The notes under the pieces were generated by a model. It did no database searches. It saw only the letters and a program-made list of their open reading frames with translations, and was not told where the DNA came from. Shown piece after piece: positions 31,726 to 39,791 of a stretch of DNA of 64,000 nucleotides (positions within the stretch are counted from its first letter, which is position 1; each line of letters begins with the position of its first letter). A program made the position numbers and the translations under genes. The stretch is from a virus. Location: positions 1 to 64,000 of the IMG/VR virus record IMGVR_UViG_3300041411_000053; one strand, 5' to 3'.

Positions 31726-31922
31726 TGACCGGGTGTCCAGAATGCTACAATAATGGAATCAAGTTCTGGCGTGATCAACCCATGAATGAAGAGATTCGAA
31801 AGATACTCACATTCCAACGACACGCCAGTGTCTACTATTACACTCTGGATGATGCAATGGCAATCTGGGGAACACAAATTGAGGATGATTCAAATGGTGT
31901 TCTGGAAACGAAAGAAGATTGA
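31725..31922 (+). CDS. Unknown small protein
   Basis: 65 residues, TAATG overlap. Starts MTGCPECYNNGIKFWRDQ (CxxC) and has an acidic end. Not recognised. Confidence 0.55.
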   Translation: MTGCPECYNNGIKFWRDQPMNEEIRKILTFQRHASVYYYTLDDAMAIWGTQIEDDSNGVLETKED

Positions 31923-32358
31923 TCTTGGTGATCAGTCTGTTACCGAACTTACTATCCTAGAATGGAAGCGATTCTTCAGCATCAAGCTGTTCAATTTCCA
32001 TCCTACTGATGGTAAACAAGATCGATTCCATACTCATGCCTTCAATGCCGTGAGTATTCTGCTATCTGGTGACTACATTGAAGAAGTAATCAAGTATGGT
32101 ACTTCTGTATGTCAGTTGAAACGCAGTCGTCAACGTCTCTTGTACATTCCAGCGAATGAGTACCATCGTATTACCAAGAGTGAAGGGTGTCGTACATTGT
32201 TGATTACAGGTCCATGGGGTAATCAGTTTCGTGAACTTCGACCTTTGTGTAATTCCAACAGTCACACTAATTATTCTTGGTGGTCCGAACACATCTGTGG
32301 TCCACAGAGAAAAGATATCGAGCAACTTCCAAACAGCAAATTATTAATAGGTGCATAA
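31894..32358 (+). CDS. Cupin-like protein
   Basis: 154 residues from an ATG with GAGGAT upstream; a longer in-frame reading overlaps the whole previous gene. 'FHTHAFNAVSILLSGDYIEEV' and 'LLYIPANEYHRITKSEGCRTLLITGPW' resemble the two cupin motifs with metal-binding His residues. Activity unknown. Confidence 0.65.
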   Translation: MVFWKRKKIDLGDQSVTELTILEWKRFFSIKLFNFHPTDGKQDRFHTHAFNAVSILLSGDYIEEVIKYGTSVCQLKRSRQRLLYIPANEYHRITKSEGCRTLLITGPWGNQFRELRPLCNSNSHTNYSWWSEHICGPQRKDIEQLPNSKLLIGA

Positions 32359-32633
32359 TGAAAAGAGAAGAGTACATACAAACGTTCCTTGAGGGTGCAG
32401 AACTTGCACCAAGAAATGAACTTGTGTTTGATCTTGTTGGTAAGTTATACGATGAGAGAAATGCAAAATACCGATTCGCTGAAAAGATTGAATTCATGAA
32501 CGACGTTGCTCGTGAATGTGGGTGGTCTATGACTTGTCGATCATGTGGTAAGAGTTATCAACCAGACTGTGAACTCAGCGAGATGTTTGAGGGTGAGAAT
32601 TTTTGTGGTGGTAATCAGTGGTGCACACCATGA
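32358..32633 (+). CDS. Small zinc-finger-like protein
   Basis: 91 residues, TAATG start. Helical first half, then 'CRSCGKSYQPDCELSEM' and 'NFCGG..WC': four or more Cys that may hold zinc. Not recognised. Confidence 0.6.
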   Translation: MKREEYIQTFLEGAELAPRNELVFDLVGKLYDERNAKYRFAEKIEFMNDVARECGWSMTCRSCGKSYQPDCELSEMFEGENFCGGNQWCTP

Positions 32634-32917
32634 AAAACATTGGTATGTTTTACAACACCGTAGGTGAAATGCATGAAGCATTTAAAGCACATGCTGACAG
32701 AGCAGACCCTATTCATTATGACTGCTATGTGAAAGTATGTCCAAGAAGTGCAACGATCACGATTGATAATGTTCGCTGGATGTATTATACATTCCGTGAA
32801 GATAAAGATGTCATGAAAATTGCAGGTATTAATTTCGATGCAATCTTCTCAGAAGTTGTCAATCCGTATTGCAAACGGTGGATCATGACACGATTTCGAC
32901 CGGGTTTGAATAAATGA
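32630..32917 (+). CDS. Unknown protein
   Basis: 95 residues from the ATG in ATGA overlap (a GTG lies 4 codons earlier). Starts MKNIGMFYNTVGEMHEAFKA. Not recognised. Confidence 0.6.
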   Translation: MKNIGMFYNTVGEMHEAFKAHADRADPIHYDCYVKVCPRSATITIDNVRWMYYTFREDKDVMKIAGINFDAIFSEVVNPYCKRWIMTRFRPGLNK

Positions 32918-33396
32918 GTGTTATAACTCATGATTCACTTTGCCTAAAGGCTGAAACATTCTTGCGTGCAAATGCATTCGGTGTTATATTCCACGATAAG
33001 TTTCGTGCACAGACCAATAGCGGTGAAATGCCCGATTGCCTTGGCTTTCGTAATGGTGTAAGCTGTCTAATTGAATGCAAGACAAGCCGCTCAGACTTCC
33101 TAGTCGATAGGAAGAAGAAATTCAGGATAAATCCTTCGATTGGTATGGGTGATTGGCGTTTTATGCTGACACCACGAGGTTTAATCAAAGTTGATGAACT
33201 TCCAACAGGTTGGGGATTGCTTGAAACAGACGGTAAAAGAGTGTATAAAGTACATGGTTTTCCACCTAACACCGGATGGTATGACAAACCATTTCATGCC
33301 AATAAGCAGGCTGAATGCGATTATATGTACAGTGCACTGCGTCGTATGGTTATCCGTGGTCACTTCAATTCAATTTATGAGGGTATGCCTGCATGA
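32914..33396 (+). CDS. PD-(D/E)XK nuclease-like protein
   Basis: 160 residues. 'SGEMPDCLGFRNGVSCLIECKTSRSDFLVDRKK' (about 38-70) has the PD-x(n)-ExK core of PD-(D/E)XK nucleases: Glu-Met-Pro-Asp and Glu-Cys-Lys. Small single-domain form, perhaps a repair or host-DNA-directed nuclease. Confidence 0.75.
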   Translation: MSVITHDSLCLKAETFLRANAFGVIFHDKFRAQTNSGEMPDCLGFRNGVSCLIECKTSRSDFLVDRKKKFRINPSIGMGDWRFMLTPRGLIKVDELPTGWGLLETDGKRVYKVHGFPPNTGWYDKPFHANKQAECDYMYSALRRMVIRGHFNSIYEGMPA

Positions 33397-33611
33397 AACG
33401 ATACAAGATTGTTCAACATTTCCAGAATGACTCGGATCACATGTTCCGCATCTATAAACGTACATGGTATTTTGGTTGGGAATGGATTACATCTTATTGC
33501 GATGTCAAAACGTGTGAGATTTACATTGCACAAAGGGAAGCTGAAGAGCGTGAACAACGTGCGATCATCAAAAACACACCAAAGGCTAAAGTGGTGAAAT
33601 ACATTGGCTAA
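33393..33611 (+). CDS. Unknown small protein
   Basis: 72 residues, basic, Trp/Tyr-rich start (MKRYKIVQHFQNDSDHMF) and helical end. ATGA overlap. Not recognised. Confidence 0.6.
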   Translation: MKRYKIVQHFQNDSDHMFRIYKRTWYFGWEWITSYCDVKTCEIYIAQREAEEREQRAIIKNTPKAKVVKYIG

Positions 33612-33876
33612 AAGAGAGCGTACAAATGAACACGAAGTGAGTACACACTATGCTTTGTTCAACTGGAAGACGTGCGACTTCTGTGATCAAGAGTTCCGAA
33701 GGGAGAACGGGTATAAATGGCCTTGTTGGAACTTCTTTCGTTATTCGTGCTCAACATGCTGTTGCTCAGTTAGTCATTGTAGTGACATGATTGATTATAA
33801 ACGAGCGCACGAGTCAGCCTTAATGATGGGTGATGTTCCACCAGCACCACCGATGCGTACATACAGGAGTAAGTGA
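33604..33876 (+). CDS. Cysteine-rich small protein (TTG start)
   Basis: 90 residues from TTG, with no ATG in the N-terminal part. 'CDFCDQEF...CWNFFRYSCSTCCCSVSHCSD' offers several CxxC pairs, probably a zinc-binding domain. Not recognised. Confidence 0.55.
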   Translation: MAKRERTNEHEVSTHYALFNWKTCDFCDQEFRRENGYKWPCWNFFRYSCSTCCCSVSHCSDMIDYKRAHESALMMGDVPPAPPMRTYRSK

Positions 33877-34103
33877 TGGTTACCAAAGCGATGTTGATTG
33901 ATGATGGGTTTACGCTTGAGCAATACCCAGATGGCAAGTTCTGGTTGCTGAGAAAACACCCTGATTTGTTCATCCAAGTTGATGAGGCGTTGACAAACAT
34001 CACCCTTTACCAACAAGGATGGATGGACAATGATTTAACTGATGATGAATATCGAACGGCTGTAATGGTACTAACTAATGGAGATGACAATGAATATTCG
34101 TAA
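33876..34103 (+). CDS. Unknown small protein
   Basis: 75 residues (ATG at 33876; a GTG immediately before is possible) with GGAG upstream. Starts MVTKAMLIDDGFTLEQYPDG. Not recognised. Confidence 0.6.
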   Translation: MVTKAMLIDDGFTLEQYPDGKFWLLRKHPDLFIQVDEALTNITLYQQGWMDNDLTDDEYRTAVMVLTNGDDNEYS

Positions 34104-34257
34104 GCTAATTAATCACCTTGAAAGCGTGGCTGTCATGTGTGGTGAAGATCAAGAAGTGCAGACATTCTGCCCTGATACACTTGAGTGGTATGGTGTGACG
34201 GGTATGACGTATGGTGGTGGAGACGATAAGGTAAAGTTGTACAATGATGAGGATTGA
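34090..34257 (+). CDS. 55-residue unknown protein
   Basis: ATG after GGAG at 6 bp. Starts MNIRKLINHLESVAVMCGED. Overlaps the end of the previous gene by 14 bp. Not recognised. Confidence 0.55.
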   Translation: MNIRKLINHLESVAVMCGEDQEVQTFCPDTLEWYGVTGMTYGGGDDKVKLYNDED

Positions 34258-34260
34258 ACA

Positions 34261-34482
34261 ATGTATGTAATTAAATATGAATATTACTGGTATGAAGAGG
34301 GTTGTGGTTGCTGCTCCAACTCTGAATCGACTGTTGAAATCTACCACAATCGACTGGACGCTTACATGTCTAGCTTTAGTGTTCCGATCATGGAAGACGA
34401 AGATGAACTACGTAAGTATATCAATGACTATCACCCTGAATATAACGACTTTGTTGTCCATGAAGACACACAGTGGTTTTAA
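34261..34482 (+). CDS. Unknown acidic protein with CxCC
   Basis: 73 residues. 'YYWYEEGCGCCSNSE' near the start, acidic C-terminus. Not recognised. Confidence 0.55.
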   Translation: MYVIKYEYYWYEEGCGCCSNSESTVEIYHNRLDAYMSSFSVPIMEDEDELRKYINDYHPEYNDFVVHEDTQWF

Positions 34483-34498
34483 CTTGTAAGGAAAACTA

Positions 34499-34987
34499 AT
34501 GAAATGGCATGACCCAAGGTATTGGTACTTCATTACCGAAAAAGATATGGGTGAGACAATGACATTACATCCCCGTACACCTTGGGGCATGTCAGAAGAT
34601 GAGCCAAAAACTAAGCGTATCTGTGTAGCACCAACAGCCGCTCATTGCATGTCGGCAATCGACGTTGGATCAAGTGCTAGGTCAGGAGAAACAGGTAAAG
34701 TTTATGTTTACCGGACACGACGTATGGTGAAAGCACGAGTACCATATGATGTATATGATTCACACATAACAAAAGAACACTGGTTGCTGACAAGCACTCG
34801 ATTCACGTTAGTAGACATTCTAGAGTTGAAAACAGAAACCTCATGGGCAAGACTGAAGTGGGATGAGCGCGAACAACGCAAAGACTTACGGGCAATTAAA
34901 GCATGGTGTGGACGCAGACGACCACAACTGGCTGTTAAAGAACAAGCAAACCAATTATGGAAAGCTGATTTGGGAGAACTTAAATGA
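34499..34987 (+). CDS. Unknown protein, possible ADP-ribosyltransferase-like fold
   Basis: 162 residues. 'TLHPRTPWGMSEDEPKTKRICVAPTAAHCMSAI' then 'GKVYVYRTRRMV' and 'HWLLTSTRFTLVDI' form a pattern seen in phage proteins that loosely recall the ART/Tpt1 superfamily. The catalytic triad is not clear to me, so this is only a suggestion. The basic C-terminal helix (AWCGRRRPQLAVKE) could bind nucleic acid. Confidence 0.5.
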   Translation: MKWHDPRYWYFITEKDMGETMTLHPRTPWGMSEDEPKTKRICVAPTAAHCMSAIDVGSSARSGETGKVYVYRTRRMVKARVPYDVYDSHITKEHWLLTSTRFTLVDILELKTETSWARLKWDEREQRKDLRAIKAWCGRRRPQLAVKEQANQLWKADLGELK

Positions 34988-35289
34988 ACGTTGAAAAGGG
35001 TTGGGTTCGTAAACGTAACGAGTATGAATATCCAAATTACGAGCACGATGGTGACTCATTAGCTCAGGCAACATATATTATCGACCCACCAGATGAACCA
35101 CTTTTGTATACCGAAAACGATATGCAAAAGGTAATACGTAATGGATTAAATCAGACAAGTGACGTAGATTTTCAACTACAAAAGGCTAAAGACTTACTAC
35201 TCTGTGTTTGTAAAGTAATGCCTAATATGGGTGAGGATTACGCAGTATCACTACGCTCAGCAATTGAGCAATTTCTAACTGGAGAGTAA
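34984..35289 (+). CDS. Unknown protein
   Basis: 101 residues, ATGA overlap. Tyr-rich N-terminus, helical C-terminus ending EQFLTGE. Not recognised. Confidence 0.6.
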   Translation: MNVEKGWVRKRNEYEYPNYEHDGDSLAQATYIIDPPDEPLLYTENDMQKVIRNGLNQTSDVDFQLQKAKDLLLCVCKVMPNMGEDYAVSLRSAIEQFLTGE

Positions 35290-35290
35290 C

Positions 35291-35563
35291 ATGAGTAATA
35301 TGAGTATTGATAAAAAGGTATGCACTGCCTGTTTTAAAGAGTTGATCGGTCGTAGGTCACACACTAAAACCTGCAACGCCAAGTGTAGAAATATCGAATG
35401 GAGAAAGACAAACAAAGCACCTGTTGTTAAACTTGAGTTTGATAAAGGTCTATATGATGAACTGCAATTCATAGCTAATTACAAAGGAATCACTGTTGAT
35501 CGTCTAATCTTCGATACGTGTCAAGAAATGGTTAAAGATAACGAATGGTTGTGGGAAGATTAA
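35291..35563 (+). CDS. Zinc-finger plus helical DNA-binding-like protein
   Basis: 90 residues. 'VCTACFKELIGRRSHTKTCNAKCRN' (C-x2-C...C-x3-C) resembles the N-terminal finger of 36126-36827, followed by a ribbon-helix-helix-like 'KLEFDKGLYDELQFIANYKG'. May be a small regulator. Confidence 0.6.
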   Translation: MSNMSIDKKVCTACFKELIGRRSHTKTCNAKCRNIEWRKTNKAPVVKLEFDKGLYDELQFIANYKGITVDRLIFDTCQEMVKDNEWLWED

Positions 35564-35565
35564 AA

Positions 35566-35826
35566 ATGACATGGATTGCAGTTGAAGACCAACTACCACC
35601 GATAGATAGTTGGGCACTCGTTGTTCAAGATTACAGTATTGGAGATTGGTATGACAAACAACGTCGTCCACTAAGGCAAGTGTTTGCAGCCAAGTTGACA
35701 GCCGTTGATGAACTAGGTTGGTCAGAATGGGCAAAGACGGGTAACAGATATGATGCATTGTACTTGGTAACCCACTGGCAACCATATCCAACAGTAGAGC
35801 AACCAGAGGAGAATAATGATGAGTGA
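35566..35826 (+). CDS. DUF551 protein
   Basis: 86 residues. 'WIAVEDQLPP' at the start and 'VTHWQPYP' near the end are the DUF551 signature, common in phages; function unknown. Confidence 0.8.
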   Translation: MTWIAVEDQLPPIDSWALVVQDYSIGDWYDKQRRPLRQVFAAKLTAVDELGWSEWAKTGNRYDALYLVTHWQPYPTVEQPEENNDE

Positions 35827-35911
35827 ACCATGCGATTGTGACTGGTGTGGTAAGTGTCGTGACCAACAAAGTAGACAACGTGAACTTGAAGAAAGGAGTG
35901 ACTACGAATGA
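35819..35911 (+). CDS. 30-residue CxC/CxxC peptide
   Basis: Tandem ATGs after GAGGAG. Reads MSEPCDCDWCGKCRDQ, then a charged helix. ATGA overlap with the next gene. Possible zinc-binding mini-protein. Confidence 0.45.
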   Translation: MSEPCDCDWCGKCRDQQSRQRELEERSDYE

Positions 35912-36117
35912 ATATTGATCTAGGGTATTTGGGTAAAGTTGTTCTTGAAGAAATGGAGCCTTGGCCTATAAGGGATTTATACACTGGTGATTTGTTCTTC
36001 ACAGTCGTTATGGACGGTTATACACCAGATGGTATTCGCGTACATGCCGTGGTTGATAAACGTCCATATGCTCGGTATCCAACTGTTTGGAACAATGCCA
36101 TTTTGATTAGAGTGTGA
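35908..36117 (+). CDS. Unknown small protein
   Basis: 69 residues, beta-rich (MNIDLGYLGKVVLEEMEPW). AAAGGAG upstream. Not recognised. Confidence 0.55.
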   Translation: MNIDLGYLGKVVLEEMEPWPIRDLYTGDLFFTVVMDGYTPDGIRVHAVVDKRPYARYPTVWNNAILIRV

Positions 36118-36125
36118 ATCGTTAA

Positions 36126-36827
36126 ATGAAAACAACGTATCGTAAATGTAAATTCTGTAACAATGATTTCATACCCTCAAGGAAGGATGCAATGGTATGC
36201 ACAAAATCTTGCGGTAATAAGTTGTGGTGTTTTAAAAACCCTAAACCTAAACCTGCTTTGAAACTCATACGTGGTGTAGGTATCAATGATGCTAATTATC
36301 CGGTAGCACCTATTGTCGGGGGAAAACAACTTGTTTGCCCAATCTACCAAAAATGGATAAGTATGATTGAACGTGGTTATTCAACCAGACTTAAAGAAAA
36401 GTATCCGACATATGAAGATTGCTCAGTCGTTGATGAGTGGCACTCGTTCATGGGGTTTCGATCATGGATGTTAACTCAGGATTGGGAAGGTAAAGAGCTT
36501 GACAAAGACCTTCTTGTAGAAGGTAACAAAGTATACGGTCCGGATACATGCTTGTTTATATCACATGCTGTTAACTGTTTCTTAACTGAAAGAAAAGCAA
36601 GTCGAGGAAATCTACCAATCGGTGTATCTCTATCATGTAACGGTAAACAGTATATCGCAGGTATTAGCTCTGGAGTTGGTGGTGTTAAAAAACATCTCGG
36701 TATGTATGATACACCAGAAGATGCATATCTAGCTTGGTATAATTCTAAACGCGAAGCTGCAATTGAACTAGCTGGTAAACAATCTGATCCCCGAGTTGCA
36801 GCAGCGTTACTTGCTCGCTTCCCATAG
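36126..36827 (+). CDS. AP2/HNH-like mobile protein, paralog B
   Basis: 233 residues. An N-terminal finger 'CKFCNNDF...CTKSCGN' precedes the body shared with 29851-30414: 'GVGINDANYPVAP', 'CPIYQKWISMIERGYS', 'VDEWHSFMGFRSWM', 'LDKDLLVEGNKVYGPDTCLFI' and an AP2-like end. Last gene of the rightward operon; a terminator follows. Confidence 0.65.
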   Translation: MKTTYRKCKFCNNDFIPSRKDAMVCTKSCGNKLWCFKNPKPKPALKLIRGVGINDANYPVAPIVGGKQLVCPIYQKWISMIERGYSTRLKEKYPTYEDCSVVDEWHSFMGFRSWMLTQDWEGKELDKDLLVEGNKVYGPDTCLFISHAVNCFLTERKASRGNLPIGVSLSCNGKQYIAGISSGVGGVKKHLGMYDTPEDAYLAWYNSKREAAIELAGKQSDPRVAAALLARFP

Positions 36828-36852
36828 CCCGCCATTGAGCGGGTTTTATTTT
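36826..36852 (+). terminator. Terminator ending the rightward operon
   Basis: CCCGC-CATTGA-GCGGG followed by TTTTATTTT, overlapping the end of 36126-36827. Confidence 0.9.
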
Positions 36853-37854
36853 ACCCAAAATTCCATTCCCCTGTATTTTCAATTACCCTATTTTACACTT
36901 CTCCGAATACACTTCCTTCCAGAATCCGTATACCTTGGAATCCCTGATATTGCGTAAATGGGTTTAACGCCCCGGACTTCAGGCACCTACCGCCCGTCTA
37001 AACATTCTCAAAATCCCTACGACTTGGCATGATCTATGCTTGTTGATCCATCCTCATATGATGATTGACATATCACTCAGTCTATGCACATGGTATGTAA
37101 ATGATTCTCATTCAATCGTGTTTAACATAATACTGATTACACGCAATGCACTATGTCCTCCCTTGGTATGCACCGGAAAGGCTGGGTCTATCGATTGGCT
37201 TGGATTAGGTGACTGACTCTATATGTCTGCGTTGCACAGACTCATCACCCATGTCATACAGCATACGCCCATTCGGGCAAGAAGGCAAACTATTTCACTA
37301 CCTTTCGTCAGAATGACCTGAATGTGAATGGATATCATTATCTTTTATGAATAAAAGAATTGGAATATGTTCCACGTGAAACGTGTAAATGTATTTCGAG
37401 AGAGTGAGGCTTAACCAATTGACCAACCCATTGTCCCAATGTTCAGCTTATCCCCGAATAGCCTTATCTGTGAATAGGTTATATTTATGTCGTTATACGA
37501 CATGATCTGTTATATACATGGCTTGTAAGCCATGAGCTATAAGGCTTTAGGAGAAGTGGTATATGATGGGCTATGCCCATGGTAGGGAATGTTTATTGCG
37601 TTGCAATGAGGGGTATTGTAGGAGGTTACAGAGGGCATGCTACCGCATACAAGGGAAGAGAACAGGGGTGACTACCCTGTTTCTATATCTGATGTGTACG
37701 CCTGTTATGTGAAACATAACAATAGGTTATATAGAGTATTACTTCTATGTTGTATACAACATAATATTATATTCTTTAAGAGGGGAGGTTTTCCCCTCCC
37801 TTTCCTCTACTAGCTTCGGTTGCTCGCTGTGGTTACTACCACAGAATCTAGAGC
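36853..37854. other. Gene-free 1-kb zone with array of short hairpins
   Basis: No ORF of convincing size or ribosome site on either strand. It holds many perfect short hairpins: CTTTTAT-GA-ATAAAAG (about 37342), ATGTCGT-TAT-ACGACAT (37487-37503), CATGGCTTGTAAGCCATG (37517-37534), ATGGGC-TAT-GCCCAT (37566-37580), ATTGC-GTT-GCAAT (37595-37607), AACAGGG/CCCTGTT (37661-37681), TGTTATGT-GAA-ACATAACA (37703-37721), TATGTTGTATACAACATA (37746-37763), a GGGAGG/CCTCCC hairpin (37783-37800) and CTGTGGT-TACT-ACCACAG (37827-37844). Transcription converges here from both sides. Candidate structured RNA or origin. Confidence 0.6.
37368..37383 (+). other. parS-like site 1
   Basis: TGTTCCACGTGAAACG matches the bacterial chromosomal parS consensus TGTTNCACGTGAAACA at all but the last base. 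Confidence 0.6.
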
Positions 37855-37884
37855 ATTGTACTACTAACAATCGGTTTGTGTCAA
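37855..37884 (-). promoter_or_regulatory. Leftward promoter into the gene-free hairpin zone
   Basis: TTGACA (37879-37884), 18 bp, TACAAT (37855-37860) on the minus strand. The -35 overlaps the stop codon of 37881-38141, as in the rest of the family, but no gene follows it. Confidence 0.6.
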
Positions 37885-38141
37885 TACCCTTGACTATCAT
37901 TCTCATCTACAAACTGAGAAACGAATGCGTCAACCTTTTGCTTCAATTCCTTGTGTTCACTTTCTACCAATGTCAATCGGTCTTGATAATAGGTCAGTGC
38001 TTCTACAAAAGCAACTTCTGCTGTCTTGGCACGCATTGCTAGATTCATGCCACGGGTTTCATCATATAACCAGAAGCCATCGGTCATTTCGGTTAATGCC
38101 AGTTTGCTGCTGAGTACAGTATGTTTAATTACAGTTGCCAT
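37881..38141 (-). CDS. Unknown early protein
   Basis: 86 residues, alpha/beta start (MATVIKHTVLSSKLALTEMT) and a long charged C-terminal helix. Not recognised. parS-like site 2 lies just upstream of its start. Confidence 0.65.
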   Translation of the reverse strand: MATVIKHTVLSSKLALTEMTDGFWLYDETRGMNLAMRAKTAEVAFVEALTYYQDRLTLVESEHKELKQKVDAFVSQFVDENDSQGY

Positions 38142-38155
38142 CTTAGTTAGTCCTT

Positions 38156-38171
38156 TGTTTCACGTGGAACA
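38156..38171 (-). other. parS-like site 2 (exact consensus)
   Basis: TGTTTCACGTGGAACA on plus; its complement TGTTCCACGTGAAACA is an exact match to TGTTNCACGTGAAACA. Lies between two early genes. Confidence 0.7.
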
Positions 38172-38194
38172 TTTTAGTATTTGAGTTTAGGTTA

Positions 38195-38470
38195 TCACTC
38201 AGGATTACGGAACCCATCAGGGTTTTCACGTTCCAGTTCTTCAAGTGTTTTAATCACTGGTTTTGGAACGTCAAAGGTTACACTAGTACCACCACAACGC
38301 CAGTGGGTACAAGACACCTCAAACCCTTCCTTTGCAGGGAACCGTTCTATGATAATATTAACCAACATTCTAGCTGTGTTTTCATCAACAGCTGACCGGG
38401 TATCGGTAGCAAACAAGTGACGACCTTTATGACTTACGTTGATTTCGTAATGCGATTGAATACCAGCCAT
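38195..38470 (-). CDS. Unknown early protein
   Basis: 91 residues starting MAGIQSHYEINVSHKGRHLF, a beta/alpha pattern that could be a small dsRBD-like or swapped-hairpin fold; 'CTHWRCGG' has a Cys pair. Not recognised. Confidence 0.65.
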   Translation of the reverse strand: MAGIQSHYEINVSHKGRHLFATDTRSAVDENTARMLVNIIIERFPAKEGFEVSCTHWRCGGTSVTFDVPKPVIKTLEELERENPDGFRNPE

Positions 38471-38507
38471 GATAATTTCCTCTCTTTATGATGTGTACAA
38501 GCTGTTT

Positions 38508-38777
38508 TTAAGCTTGACGCCATACTGTCAGCATTTGGTTAGAATTGTATTTCTTGGTTTTGTTGGCACCATTCTTGCGATTAACAACCTTGAGGGTGCA
38601 TTGATCCACTTGGCGAACGGTGCCGCTATCACCCACTTGCAATGTGACGGATTCGGTTTTAAGGCTAACAACCTCATACTCGAAAGTGCCTTTGAGGTTA
38701 CCATTAGATTCGACCACGCGAAAAACATCACCTTTCTGCATGTCTTTGACTTGAATCTCAGATTTGATGAAAGCCAT
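38508..38777 (-). CDS. Unknown early protein, SH3/KOW-like
   Basis: 89 residues, beta-rich: 'QVKDMQKGDVFRVVESNGN', 'VTLQVGDSGTVRQV'. Basic C-terminus (KNGANKTKKYN). Expressed from the promoter at 38816-38843. Confidence 0.65.
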   Translation of the reverse strand: MAFIKSEIQVKDMQKGDVFRVVESNGNLKGTFEYEVVSLKTESVTLQVGDSGTVRQVDQCTLKVVNRKNGANKTKKYNSNQMLTVWRQA

Positions 38778-38815
38778 GGTCGTATCCTCAGGGTTGATTT
38801 CGTTTCGTTACAGTC

Positions 38816-38843
38816 ATTGTACACGGTTTAGAGAAGGGTGCAA
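38816..38843 (-). promoter_or_regulatory. Early promoter, family a
   Basis: TTGCAC, 16 bp with CTTCTCTAAA, TACAAT. Preceded by the A-rich AAATAAAAGC typical of the family. Confidence 0.7.
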
Positions 38844-38858
38844 GCTTTTATTTAACGA

Positions 38859-39050
38859 TTATTCTTCATTCACCCAATTGACAGCCGTATCAATCGCATC
38901 CTGTTTGTCATTGGTGAAATAGTCAGCATCTGAATCAAGGTCTTCACCGTTGACAGAAAACCGCACTTCATATTCATCAAACTCAACATTCCGATAAACA
39001 TTAGCCACTTTGCTGTTATTTGCGAACGTTTGAATCTTGCGCTTAGCCAT
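38859..39050 (-). CDS. Unknown early protein
   Basis: 63 residues, basic start (MAKRKIQTFANNSKVANVYR) then acidic. Single gene behind 39100-39129. Not recognised. Confidence 0.6.
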   Translation of the reverse strand: MAKRKIQTFANNSKVANVYRNVEFDEYEVRFSVNGEDLDSDADYFTNDKQDAIDTAVNWVNEE

Positions 39051-39099
39051 TTTAGAAAACCTCTATCTAATGGGGTAGGTCTTTTGACCGTGTGAGAGC

Positions 39100-39129
39100 A
39101 TTCTACCTTAGAGAATGCTCTCTGTACAA
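39100..39129 (-). promoter_or_regulatory. Early promoter overlapping an 11-bp inverted repeat
   Basis: TTGTAC, 18 bp with TTCTCTAAGG, TAGAAT. The -10 is embedded in GAGAGCATTCT-N7-AGAATGCTCTC (39095-39123), a likely operator. Confidence 0.6.
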
Positions 39130-39137
39130 GCTTTTAT

Positions 39138-39368
39138 TTAACGATTTATCACCATCCAGAAGGCGCGGTTTGTATCTGCACCGGCTTGCATTTCACGAAC
39201 CAGCAACACAGGTTCCATACCGTTAACATAGCAGTCCAGCATCAATTGCAGGTGAAAGGCGTTCAAGGTGCAATCATAACCAAACTCATCTGCCTCGGAT
39301 ATGACCTTGGTAACAGCCGCTGCAATCAATTCGTGGTTCTGGTTAACTGGAGTATTTTGAGTGTTCAT
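39138..39368 (-). CDS. Unknown early protein
   Basis: 76 residues from the ATG at 39368 (AAGG upstream); a longer in-frame reading begins upstream of the promoter at 39403. Starts MNTQNTPVNQNHELIAAAVT, helical. Not recognised. Confidence 0.6.
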   Translation of the reverse strand: MNTQNTPVNQNHELIAAAVTKVISEADEFGYDCTLNAFHLQLMLDCYVNGMEPVLLVREMQAGADTNRAFWMVINR

Positions 39369-39402
39369 TTTAGAGAACCTTATGTTGTATGGGTGTGAAG
39401 CC

Positions 39403-39431
39403 ATTATATCGACTTCACAACCCCAGTGCAA
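39403..39431 (-). promoter_or_regulatory. Early promoter
   Basis: TTGCAC, 17 bp, TATAAT. The -10 is flanked by GTGAAG/CTTCAC inverted arms. Lacks the TTCTCTAAA spacer motif. Confidence 0.65.
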
Positions 39432-39434
39432 CAA

Positions 39435-39791
39435 CTATTTTTCAGCTTTCAAGTCGGCAATGAGCTTTTGCAGGTTGGCAATATCCCATTCAACATGGTC
39501 TGCTACCAGCACAGCCCATCCCACTTGATTATTGCCATTTACAACACTTTGAGCCTTGATGCGTGCAACTCGCTGGCTGTCCCACTTGGAAGCGTTTTCC
39601 ACTTTGACCCAAGGCCATTTAGGATTGGGTGCATCAAAGTTAACAGGCATTGGGTGCTCATTACCACACACGACAATCCATTTGCTGATTTCACCACTTG
39701 TCAAGATGTATTGATTCAACTCTTCAACACGTTGTTCAAACTTGGCAATGGTGTCAGTTTTCAACAATGCTACAGCATTTTTGTCGTTCAT
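39435..39791 (-). CDS. Unknown early protein
   Basis: 118 residues, helical N-terminus (MNDKNAVALLKTDTIAKFEQ), 'NPKWPWVKVENASKWDSQRVARI' in the middle and a helical end. Not recognised. Confidence 0.65.
   Translation of the reverse strand: MNDKNAVALLKTDTIAKFEQRVEELNQYILTSGEISKWIVVCGNEHPMPVNFDAPNPKWPWVKVENASKWDSQRVARIKAQSVVNGNNQVGWAVLVADHVEWDIANLQKLIADLKAEK

Noticed and set aside
37561-37722. Plus-strand 49-codon Cys-containing ORF starting MMGYAHGREC
   Set aside because: It has a GGAG site but runs through several hairpins and lies in a zone without a rightward promoter; coding is less likely than structured RNA.
37441-37850. Attachment site or insertion sequence ends in the hairpin zone
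   Set aside because: No integrase or transposase in the window, and the inverted repeats are local hairpins, not paired ends.
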